DNA of 64,000 nt, taken from Erodium maritimum (lineage: Eukaryota > Streptophyta > Magnoliopsida > Geraniales > Geraniaceae). A model generated the notes under the pieces. That model saw only the letters and a list, made by a program, of their open reading frames with translations, searched no databases and was not told the origin of the DNA. The stretch is from assembly GCA_963921825.1 (NCBI GenBank), contig OY997596.1:15939001-16003000 (forward strand), given 5' to 3'. A program made the position numbers and the translations under genes. Below, piece by piece: positions 31,905 to 42,699 of the stretch (within the stretch, counting starts at the first letter, position 1; the number at the start of each line of letters is the position of its first letter).

Positions 31905-34900
31905 AATACAAAAAAAACATTTTTTTATCAGCAAAAGAAACAAATTTTATTCAACCAATCAATACACTCCAGGAGAGAATTACAATCGAAAGGACGAAGA
32001 GCAGAATAGTAAAGAGAAGAAACCGACAAGGGGACAAAAGTTAACCGATATCTTGTAACATTTTGATAGTGTCCTTATCATTGCACGAAGAGGTGAAGCA
32101 TGTCACGCCCCGAATTCGGCATGACCGAACCCGGAACGCGAACGGTGAAACAATAAAACAATTTTCAAACATTTTAATAAACCTCTTTAAAACAACACTT
32201 AAGTTAAACAAAAACGATAATTTTACAGCGGAAAATACGTTCAACCGATGTACAAAAGAGCCACAAGGTAAGTCACTAACTACCCAGAGACCCGGACTTC
32301 CGCTCCCAGCTCTTCAAGCTTCGAGGGCTCTCCTAGTCCGTCTCACAACCAGTACCTGCAGGAAAAGTAGTAGGAGGTGAGCATTTCGCTAACCGCCACG
32401 GATACCGGGTTGACCACGGCATACCAGCAGAAATGCCGGGAACCTGACAATAACAACCCCGGGGACTACTAACCCAAAAACACAATTTAGACTGACGGTC
32501 ATGCAATACAACTGTTCAACTTTCCCAACCATCTCACAACCCAGACACGTAATGTAGACCTGACCCAGCAGTTACGACCTCAATCAAATACGCAAATAAT
32601 AACCACGCAACACCCAAGATCACAAAGGATCGCACACAACAATCAAGATCACAAAGGATCGCACACCAGCCACTCAGTTGCCGGTTGCTAACCGGTTGGG
32701 CTTGAGCCTGCCCCACACAACTTTCCCCGACACGCAGTCGGGCCAGGCGGTCGACCTGTTCGCGACATATACAGCAATACTTTTCCGATAGCTAGTCGGA
32801 AGGGGAGCCGCCCTTCATCGCATAAAACTGCACACTTTACCGATGGTTAGTCGGAAGGCTAGCCAACCCTTACGCGCGCGACCCCGTGGCACCCCTTTGT
32901 TGTCAGGCGGGCACCAACCTCCATGCAATCACAGTCATCACCCAAGGTTCAACAAATACCGACAATAATATAACGACTAACTACCCCTCAGCAAGACAGT
33001 CAGCAACAATACAGGTTTAACACCCCACAAGCACACATGGCCACCCACGACACACAAACAGTAACATACGGGTTCACCACCCCAAAGGCACACATAGCCA
33101 CAATCATAAACACAACAGGTTACTTAACCTACGGGCACAACTAAGTGCCACATGCATTTCTATTGTTCGGTAAATTCACTTATCCTACGACACCACCAAC
33201 TGTCACATGCATTTCTACTAATAACTTTCCCTAGTCAAGGCCGATATCCGGCTACTTTTCCCTACCTCGTAACGCTTTCCAAATATCCACGCTCAAGTTC
33301 CGGCGTGCTCGCAGTCACCCGCTTAGCCTCCTCTTTCCGCGGTCGGCGGCACGATCTAACAAGATCACAAATTAAAACACTTTTTAAGTTCGCAGGCAAA
33401 GCTGAATTTTAATGAATTTGATGCCCAAACGCGACCCCGACAATGCCGATCATACCCAAACTTCCCAATTACTCGACATTGTCAACAAAGGGCCCGGAAA
33501 AGCCCGATTCGCCCGGCTCGGAGAATCTGCCCGGGATCGGAAAACGCCCTTCCGGGGCTCCAAAAATTCCAATTTTTGTTTCCACGATCCTTAAATAATT
33601 CAAGTGTTCCAACGCAATCGACGGAATCAATTTCCGACTTCCGAGCGATTTAATTCGCGTTTAAAGTTTCTAAACCCGAAATTTCCAATTTCCACAATTT
33701 AATCCCATAATTCGTTCTGGGTGTGAATTATCGATTCGGGGATCATCCAAAACCACCCGAACACGAAAAACCCGAGGCCCGGGCAAGTGGGCCCCACACG
33801 GCCATGACGAAAAACGTTCCTTTTCGCCCCAAAACGTTCCTAACGAACTTCAATCCTTAACCCAACCTTAATTTAACAATTTAAACTCAAACCCTAAAAT
33901 TCAAACGTACCAAAACGAGAAAAAGACGGGTTCTAACCATAGGCAACGATGAGGGGATGCCGATTTCGCAAGAAAAAACACGATCCAACGGTCGGATCGT
34001 CGACAATCTTAAAAAATCTCCCCTTTTCTCTCCTTCCCTTTCTCTCTCTTCTTTCTCTCTCTTTTTCTCTTCCTTTTTTCTGTTTTGCCGAGACTCTCTC
34101 CTCTCCATCTCTTTTATTTGTTTTAAAATTTTCAACCACACCAAAATGACCAAAATACCCCCCCTCCCTTTTGTCTTTTAGTTCAAAGTCCAAGGGTAAA
34201 GTTGTCCTCTCTTTTTCCTTCCACCACATTCATGACATGTGTCATGTGGGTCCCACTTGTTAGAAAAATATCTTTGTAGTTATTTTTCAATCAGATTCGC
34301 GAAATTCTGCCGTTTCTGGCCCCGCGCGCCCCATTTTCCAAGAAATTACGAAATTTCACGTGCTACAAGGAAACGGTCCAACTAAGACCACGGTAACGAT
34401 GGATAAGCTTTTTGGAGCCAAAACAGGCCTCGAACGGACCAAAACGTCGCTCGGTTGACTTTTTTGGCAAAAAGTCAACTCTTCCCGAATTGGTCAAAAA
34501 GTTGCCCTGAGTCACCCAGAACTCACTTTGGTCGATATCGGGGTCAACTTAAGTCTGATATGACCCTCGGGGTCAATTTTAGGTTCATTTAGGTGTATGC
34601 CCAAAATTTTTAGATTTTTCCGTTTTTTTCCGCCGATTTGACCGGCGTTGACCGGGAGCGGTTCTTACAAAGCCCATCGACTTACAGAGGGCCCAAGCAT
34701 GCTTAGCCTCAGACTTCTTCCGAAGATATCTGGAGGGGTTGACATCCTTTAGAGCCCGAAGGAGCTTCTGACGACCGTTACGAATCCGCTTGTGTTTTCG
34801 TTTCGGACGAAGCGGGATTGAAGCAGGGTCAACAGTTGGAGAACATATATCAACGATAAAAGACGAGAAATATGAGGGATCGGGAGAAGGGGTCGAAGGC

Positions 34901-36500
34901 TCGGGAGGCACTAGGGGGCCCGAGACATGGGATCCGTGGCAGTAGACGGCTTGGGCTTGGGAGCAGATAACACATCTGGGCCCTGCTTCTGGCCCAAAGA
35001 TACATGCTCCAGCTGAGCCTCATCCACGGCGCGGCCCGAGGACAAAAGGTCCACACGCGACGTGGAGCTCGCATCACCTTGAGAAGTTGAGGAGTTTGCA
35101 TCATGAGTGACCTCGGAACTTAAAGGCTTGGGAAATGAGGCGACGTGCTCTGGAGGCGAAGAGGCGTGACTCTTGGGGAACTACGACTGAGATCATGGGA
35201 AGGGATGAACAGAGCCGAGCTCCGACGACTGATTCCAGTTACCGGGAGGAGAGGGAGCAGAGGAGAGGGGGCAAGGCACTGGCCAATCAAGCACCGGAGC
35301 TTTATAAAGAGGAGACCAATCGTCTAGCCTCACTTCTCCGTCTTCAAAGTCGTCGAGATCCAGTTCAAAGTCATGGACAAGGTGAGGCTCGATTCTGACT
35401 ACCCGAACAGAAGATTTGGAGCCACTAATATCAAGCTCAACCAAGCAATTGATGGGGACCAGATTACCTGTGAAAATTAGGGAAAAAGCCAAATCAAGAC
35501 GCCTGAAGGTGGAGGAGCAAGGGTGAACAGCAACTAGGGTTCCGATCGACGAAGCAATGTTGCGAATTGGAATCATCGACCATCCTGAGAGAGGAATTCC
35601 GGCCATGGAGACCAAGCTGAAGCAACCACCATCGACCATGGAGCTCAGGTCAGCGAAGAAGTCGAAGAACAGGTGTCGAAGCTCCGACCAATTCCTGACA
35701 TCCAAGGACTTGAAAGTCCCAACCGAGGAGAAGTAGATTAGAAAGGTTCTAGTACCTAGTTCAGCAAAACGAACCTCTCCAACCAAAGAGAGAGGGAGAT
35801 CATCCTGAAGCGCAGAGGTCGGCCGGTTGTCGCGAGACACCCCGATGATGGTGGAGCCAAGCAAGGAGGCGCCAAAAGGGCCAGGAGAGCCCAGACAGGT
35901 GAGGGATGGGTTGGAGCCAGGGTGCCCAAGAAGAGGAGAGGAAGGAGCAGTCGTATCCGTGACCGCGTCTTTGAAGGAGCGAAGAACAGATGGAGCTGCC
36001 AACGAGCCGGACGGGGCATACTGAAGAGGGCGGGAGGCTCCCCGATGAGGGCCCTTGTAGTAGTCGACAATGAGTCGCTCTAAGCCGAAGGTAGAGAGAT
36101 GGAGAGCAGAGACTGATGCAGACGCCGAGTCGGAGTTACTGAGGAAAACGAAACCAAACTTCTTGCTTGAGATTGTGAGGGAGGACGGAAGGTAAGCCTG
36201 GCTTACCGGACCAAAATCCTTGAAGCGGCTATCGAGGGTCTCAGAAGAGAGACCAGTGGAGGTGCCATTGGTGGTAGCAAAAGAGTGAGAGGAATCCAGC
36301 AAACAGATCTGGCCGGCAACATATTGGCCCTCACGACGTCAAGCCTCGTACCCCTCATCACGATTGAGGTTCACAGCATGGCCATGGAATCCGACGAGCA
36401 GATCTGGTCGGCATCATGTTATCCCTCACGACATTGAGCCTCGTACCCCTATAACAAGCGTTGGTATCGTCCACGATGCCCTCGGTCACAATCTAGATGG
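31905..36500 (-). mobile_element. Second ORF1-only LINE (minus strand), split by a solo LTR
   Basis: The minus strand from about 36300 to 34680 is ORF1: an RRM-like part (K-F-G-F-V-F-L near 36160), a DUF4283-like part (G-W-S-M-I-P-I-R-N-I-A-S-S-I-G near 35570), then a basic C-terminus (K-R-K-H-K-R). After the solo LTR the frame runs on to a stop near 32041, then a 3' UTR-like stretch to about 31905. Both ends are placed only roughly; no clean target duplication found. It is the same ORF1 type as 30021-31690, in the opposite direction. No ORF2. Confidence 0.6.
32101..34669 (-). mobile_element. Solo LTR of a Tekay-type Ty3/gypsy element, 2.57 kb
   Basis: Starts TGTCACGCCCC and ends GGTTCTTACA on the plus strand, that is, minus relative to the full element at 50767. 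The 5 bp flanks are AAGCA and AAGCC (one mismatch). No internal region is present, so the two LTRs of the original element have probably recombined. It lies in the LINE ORF1. Confidence 0.85.
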
Positions 36501-36972
36501 TGTTTAGGTTAACGGCCGGCTAGATCTCAGTGGTATTTGGGTTTGCGACAAAGAGGGTTTTGAGGAGAAGAAGAAGTAAAGTGATGGGAGCACGAGTTGG
36601 GTGAGGTTTTGAGGTGCAGATAAATCAAAGGGTTTTGAGGTAGCCGCTAATCTCATCCCCTGCATCACGCTATATTTTTGGAGATGGATGAGAGAAGAGG
36701 GATTGAGAAGAGATGCAGATAAGATAGGGGTTGAGAGATGAGACATATAGGTACAGAGAGATAGTTTAAGGTTTTAATGGGTAAAGGGTAGTTTTTTTTA
36801 AATAGAGGGTCATGTGTTTTGAACATGACAAATTTATGTTCAAAATGGATGGAAAGTTAATGACAGGTATTAAAGTGATACAAATTAATTTTAAGGTAGC
36901 TAGGTGAAAAAAAATTCTAGGGTAATGGAAATGAAATCTAAAACCCTTAAGGTAGTGAGATGGAATTTACCC

Positions 36973-38064
36973 TTATATAAATAACAATTACCATTATAAT
37001 CCACTATAGTAAGATCCCATTCTTCTAAAGACCAACCTATCCTGAGATAGATCATAGTCTTCCACAAAAAATCTGCACTAGTAGCAAAACGCAGCCACAT
37101 TTAGCCAAAAGGGCCACGTTCATCTCCTCCAATCTCATAAGTCCAAGACCACCCAAAGGCTTCGGCCTACACACAACCGACCATCTCACCCGATTCAGTA
37201 CTCTCTCATCCCCACAATTTCTCCATAAGAATTTCCTCTTAATAGCCTCCAAAGACTGAATGACCCCTTTAGGTGCCTTCAACAACGACATGTAAATAAA
37301 TGGTAAGACATACAAAGTAGACAAAATCAGAGCCACTCTACCCGTTATAGACAAAACTTGGTGTCCCAAAGAGACAAAGCGGATTTATATCAGCTAATTA
37401 TAGGATCTCAAGTATCAATCCTTTTAGAGGATGTACCTAACTAGAAACCAAGATACAAGACATTGGCAAAGTTTCAATACCATATTCTAGGACATCCTCA
37501 ACTTCCTCATGAGTAAAATAAGAAACGTTAAACAGGACGTCTTTGGATTTTACAAAATTAACCTTAGGACCCAAAGAGCGCTGAAAATCAAAAAGTGCCC
37601 GTTTAATATTAACCAAATACTCTAGTGAACCTTGCAAAAATAGAATAGTGTTGTCAGCAAACTGCAAATAAGATGTAGCAAAACCTGATCGGCCAATCTC
37701 GATACCTCGAAAGTGACTCGTCGCTTTCCCAACTTCTAGATATTGATGCATACCTTCAGCTGCAATTAAAAACAAGAAGGAAGATAACGGAAAACCTTGC
37801 CTAATGTCATTCAACATCTCAAAATCCCTTCTAGTGACCCCATTAATTAAAACAACACGAAAGCTCGAAAGCAACATACCATCCATCTTCTTCCAAAATT
37901 CATTTGAATCAGCACTTCCTCCAAATAACCCCTATAGAAGAGATCAATAGCTTTTTCAAAGTCTAGTTTCAACAAAACCGCCTCCACCTTCGAATGTTTA
38001 TTATAATGGATGATGTCTAATGCAATGAGGACCCCATCAATCATCTGACGACCTACAATGGAGC
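36973..38064 (-). pseudogene. LINE ORF2, reverse transcriptase and following part
   Basis: On the minus strand: G-R-Q-M-I-D-G-V-L-I-A and L-K-L-D-F-E-K-A (about 38070-37950), R-Q-G-F-P-L-S (about 37800), the catalytic box as F-A-D-N in place of F-A-D-D (about 37655), and W-S-V-V-C-R-P-K-P-L-G-G-L-G-L (about 37190). These are ordered blocks of a plant L1 reverse transcriptase. The changed catalytic Asp and frame changes show that it is dead. Confidence 0.82.
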
Positions 38065-38835
38065 TCTCACGCCCCAATTTCAGTAAACCGAACTCGGGAC
38101 GCGAACATTTAAAAAGATACAATATTTGAAACCTGTTTTGAATCAACACTTTAAAATCGCCATTTAATAAATAAAAAAGGATCATTTACAACTTCAAAAA
38201 CGTCCCAACAAATGGACAAAGTACAAGGTATCCGTCACTAGACTCAAAAGATAAAACCCGGACTCCACTCCTAGCTCCTCAAGCTTCGAGAGCCCACCTA
38301 GTCCTTCCTGTGATCAGTACCTGTAGGAAAAGCAGCTAGGGGTGAGCGTTCACTCACCACCACGGATAACAGACTGACTACGACATAATCAGCAGACAAA
38401 GCCGGTAACACCAACAACCAACTCAACACCGGGGATCACTATCCCCAAACTCAAGTAACCCGACCGACACCCACACACTGATACTTTCCTCAGCCGACTC
38501 AACACTCGGACATGTAAAGTAGACCCGACACAACGATTGACGACCTCCTCCAAAGACACGATAGACCACCACGCAACACCCAAGATCACGAAGGATCGCA
38601 CACCAAACAAGATCACAAAGGATCGCACACCAAACAAGATCACAAAGGATCGCACTCCTGTCAGCTGCTCAGTGTCGGTTGCTAACCGGCTGGGCTCGAG
38701 CCTGCCCCACGCGCTTTGCCGATCCCTGTCAGGCTCCAGGCGGTCGACCTGTTGGCGATATATACAGCGCTGCTTTTCCGATAGCTTGTCAAAAGGGGAG
38801 ATGCCCTCTCATCGCCTACAAATGCTCACAACCTC

Positions 38836-39015
38836 CCGAGACTCGAACTCGGTCAGGCTAGCCAAAGAACGCTCGCAAATTTCCGAGACTCGAACTCGGT
38901 CAAGCCAGCCAAAGAACGCTCGCAACCTCCCGAGACTCGAACTCGGTCAGGCCAGCCAAAGAACGCTCGCAACCTCCCGAGACTTGAACTCGGTCAGGCC
39001 AGCCAATTTCCGCCC
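38836..39015. repeat. 47 bp tandem repeat in the solo LTR
   Basis: About four units spaced exactly 47 bp, each holding CCGAGACTCGAACTCGG, a small inverted repeat. No variable spacers. Confidence 0.85.
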
Positions 39016-39089
39016 CACTTCCCGACACACAGTCGGGTCACTAACCTCGGGCAAGCACAATCACAATAACAAGCAACGTTCAACAAGCA

Positions 39090-39770
39090 GCAACAACACA
39101 GGTTCAACACTCCACATGCACTCATGGCCACCCAAGACACCAACAGTAAAACACGGACTCAACAACCCCACGGGCACTCACGGCCTCCCAAGACACACCA
39201 ACCATAACTCACAGGCTCAACAACCCCACGGGCACTCACGGCCTCCCAAGACACACCAACAATAACTCACGGGCTCAACAACCCCACGGGCACTCATGGC
39301 CACCCAAGACACACCAATAGTAACTCACGGGCTCAGCAACCCCACGGGCACTCATGGCCACCAAGACACACCAACATTAACTCACGGGCTAAACAACCCC
39401 ACGGGCACTCACGGCCACCCAAGACACACCAACAGTAAAGACACGGGTTCAACAACCCCACAGGCACTCACGGCCTCCCAAGACACCAACAGTAAAACAC
39501 GGGTTCAACAACCCCACAGGCACTCACGGCCTCCCAAGGCACACCAACAGTAAATACACGGGTTCAACAACTCCACGGGCACTCATGGCCACCCAAGACA
39601 CAACAGTAAAGTACGGGCTCTCATGGCCACCCAAGACACAACAGTAAAATACGGGCTCTCATGGCCACCCAAGACACAACAGTAAAATACGGGCTCTCAT
39701 GGCCACCCAAGACACAACAGTAAAATACGGGCTCTCATGGGCACCCAAGACACAAAAATACACAATCAAC
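39090..39770. repeat. Minisatellite in the solo LTR
   Basis: Units of about 35-65 bp built on CACTCATGGCCACCCAAGACAC, AACAGTAAA and ACGGGTTCAACAACCCCA. Unit length varies. The same array occurs in the LTRs at 52.4-53.1 kb and, on the other strand, 62.09-62.35 kb. Confidence 0.85.
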
Positions 39771-41524
39771 CTCCGGCATAACCAATGCCTCCAACAGTCC
39801 TAATATCAACAGTTTCACAATCAACCTCCGGGCATGGTCATATGCCTCCAGTACTCCTAATCTCGATAAGTTCTCAATCAACCTCCGGGCATGGTCATAT
39901 GCCTCCAGTAATTCTACTAACGCTAAGTTCTCTGCTCCTACGACACTACTAAGTGTCACATGGATTTCTAAAGTTCGCTACGTTCCCGTATCATGCCTTT
40001 CTAATATTCGATAAACCTACTTAACCCACGACACGCCGGTGTCACATGCAATTCTACTGTTAACTTTCCCTAGTTAGGGCCGAGATCCGGCTACTTTTCC
40101 CTACCTCGTGCGTGTTCTCCAAAAGTGCCCAAATAAGCCCCGGTGTGATCTCCGTCACTCGCCTAGCTTTCCTTTGCCTCGGTCCGCAGCACGATCTAAA
40201 AGAACACAATTTTAAACGCTTTTAAGCTTGCAGGCATAATGCTGAATTTTAATAAACCTGACGCCCAAAAGTAATCCCGACAATGTCGATCACTCCCAAA
40301 CTCCCCAATTACTGGACATTGTCGATATTGGACCCGGAAAGGCCCGATTCGCCCGACATGTCGAATCTGCCCGGGTTTTGAAAACGCCCTTCCGGGGCTC
40401 CGAAAATTCCCGTTTTCGTTTCTACGGTCTTAGAATAATTCAAAGGTTCCTAGGCACTCGACGGAATCGAATTCCGACTTCTGAGTCAATTAATTAACGT
40501 TTAAAGTTTCTAAACCCGATAATTACAACTTTTCCAATTTAATTCCAAATTTCAATTCGGTTGTGGATAAATGATCCGGGGAACGTTCTAAACCACCCGA
40601 ACACAAAACCCGATCACCCGAGCACGTGGGCCCCACCCGGCCAAGCTTGGCAAAATTCCCTTTTTGCCCCAAAACGTTCCTAACGAACCCCAAACCTCAA
40701 CCATTCATCTTTAAACCAATTCTAACCAAAACCCAACCATATTTGAATCGTTTAAACTCAAACCCTAAAATTCGAACTTAAAAAAACGAAAATCGGTTAG
40801 GTGCTCACCGTAGAGAATGACGGTGTGAGCTTGAATCTTCTATCGTTGAGACGATCCAACGGTTTGATCGACGAGAATCACCAAAACCTTCAAATTCTCC
40901 TTCTCTTTTCTCTCCTTCTTCTAACTCACCTTTCTCTCTCCAAAACTCCATTTTTTCCAATAATGAACGTGTAACACTCTTCCTCTTTCATTTTGTTTAA
41001 GTTTAAAAACAACTAACCATCATATTCATGACATGTGTCATGTGGGTCCACCTTTATTTTGGTTTAAAAACAACTAACCACCATTTGCTTGACATGTGTC
41101 AAGTGGGTCCCACCCCATTTGGAAAATATCTTCTAAATATTTTTCAGTCAGATTCGTGAAATTCAGCCGTCTCAGGCCCCGAACGGGCACTTTTTCCAAG
41201 AAATTACGAAACTTCACGGGCTACAAGGAAACGGCTCAACTAAGACCGCTGCGAAGACCGCTAAGCTTTTTGGATCCAAAACGGTCCTCGAATGGACCAA
41301 AACGTCGCTCGGTTGACTTTTCCAGCGAAAAGTCAACATTTCCCAAATTGATCAGAAAGTTGCCCTGAGTCCCCCAGAACTCACTTTGGTCAATATCGGG
41401 GTCAACTTAAGTCCGGTATGACCCTCGGGGTCAAATTTAGGTTCAATCAAGTGTCTGTTGAAATTTTTTAAATTTTCCTGTTTTTCGCAGATTTTACTGG
41501 TGTTGACCGGGAGTGGTTATTACA

Positions 41525-42104
41525 GGAGCCACTTTGGTTATCACTAATCAAGTATAAGATAACCCCCTTTAGCCTGTTCGCCAAAACCTTTGCCACGATC
41601 TTGTAAGGGCCAGAAATTAAACTAGTTTACTTGAACTCATTCATAAATTCTTCATGTGAATGTTTCGGAATTAGAGTCAAGAAAGTAGAATTCAAGCCTT
41701 TACCAAATAGACCTGAATGATAAAATTTATCAAAGAATCTTAAATAATCAGGCTTTATTATTTCCCAAGCAACCTCAAAAAACTTCATCAAAAAACCATC
41801 AGGGGCCAGGATATTTTTCATTTCCACATAAGAAATAGCATGCAAAATTTCAGATTCAGAAAAAGTTTTCTTAAGAGCAGACCTCTGATCCGAAGAAAGG
41901 GTACAAAAAGGTAAAATAGGCAAAGGCAATTTATCAACTCCAGGGGGCCTAAAACGCTCCTTAAAATGAGAAGATGCACACTCCTTTATCCCATCTGGAT
42001 CTGCAAGCAAACCTGAATCAGTACGAATAACAGGAATCATGTTCTTGTGTGCATGAAAATTAGCAATACGATGAAAAAAGCGAGTGCACCTCTCACCATT
42101 AAGA
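41525..42104 (-). pseudogene. LINE ORF2, segment before and into the reverse transcriptase
   Basis: On the minus strand, C-T-R-F-F-H-R-I-A-N near 42075, F-K-E-R-F near 41960, and A-P-D-G-F-L-M-K-F-F near 41800, followed by L-T-L-I-P-K near 41655. These are the blocks just before the part at 36973-38064; the solo LTR lies between. Upstream endonuclease sequence is missing: the copy is 5'-truncated here. Confidence 0.78.
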
Positions 42105-42345
42105 AATCATGTTCTTGTGTTCATTGGTCTAGGTGGGACGCCTAGTTTCTGATCTTCTGAGTCACTCTTCATCGGCCTGTGTTTTCTTGTTTCTTGTTTT
42201 TTTGGTTTGCTCTTTTTTGGGGTTTGTTCCCGCAGCTCCTATTTAGAGCTCCCGTGTTATGGTTTTGTTTTGGTTTGATCCTCCTTGGATCCATGCCTTT
42301 CTTTAATAAAATATTATGAGCTTATCAAAAAGAAAAAATAAAGAA
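42105..42345 (+). mobile_element. LINE 3' end in the opposite orientation (twin-priming junction)
   Basis: Plus-strand LINE 3' UTR with GTTTTGTTTTGGTTTGATCC and a tail-like AATAAAATATTATGAGCTTA ending in A-rich sequence near 42335. It joins the inverted ORF2 part at 42102-42120, where 16 bases (AATCATGTTCTTGTGT) repeat a stretch 70 bp upstream. An ORF2 inverted against its own 3' end is the usual outcome of twin priming. Confidence 0.6.
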
Positions 42346-42694
42346 AGGTTGAAAAAGAAGTAAACAAAATGGAGTTCAATTTCCTCTTGTCCAGTCTAAC
42401 TAGTTTTCCTAGCTTTCTTATAATTTAAATACAATACCTAACATATATAAATTAGTAAGGTAGCCGAAAATATATATTACCCTAATATTATTTTTGACTC
42501 CTTCTAATATAATATATTTATATGGTTTATTTTATTTAAATAACTATCAACCTTTGATATATAATTTAAATGCAAATATCTATATTTGATTTCAAGAATA
42601 AGTAACTGAATGAACGTGATAATCATATCAAATGTAATCATCTTTATTTATTTAATTTGGACCTTCGAGGTCTAGTTTGTTATAAACTTTGCTC
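42346..42694. other. AT-rich spacer
   Basis: No gene or repeat that I can support. Confidence 0.4.
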
Positions 42695-42699
42695 TATTG

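Larger units (their letters stand above)
29841..36972. mobile_element. TIR element with imperfect 9 bp target duplication (Mutator-like), swollen by nested LINEs
   Basis: The ends GGGTAAATTCCATCTCAC (29841) and its complement (ending 36972) form inverted repeats, clear for about 60 bp and weaker beyond. The flanks CTAAATAAA and TTATATAAA agree at 7 of 9 positions. It sits in LINE ORF2, which resumes on the other side. Its own DNA appears to be 29841-30020, about 31691-31905 and about 36500-36972; the rest is two LINEs and a solo LTR. No transposase seen, so non-autonomous. Confidence 0.72.
38065..41524 (-). mobile_element. Solo LTR of a Tekay-type Ty3/gypsy element, 3.46 kb
   Basis: The perfect target duplication GGAGC (38060-38064 and 41525-41529) flanks a unit starting TCTCACGCCCC and ending GGTTATTACA, the same family as 32101-34669. 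It is longer because of expanded tandem repeats (38.8-39.8 kb). It interrupts the LINE reverse transcriptase. Confidence 0.88.

Noticed and set aside
38537-39553. Long repetitive ORFs across the solo LTR
   Set aside because: They are translations of the tandem arrays, occur in solo LTR sequence and have no domain.
38836-39770. CRISPR-like look of regularly spaced repeats with dyad symmetry
   Set aside because: The intervals are copies of the same unit, not unique spacers, and the array is an LTR minisatellite in plant DNA.
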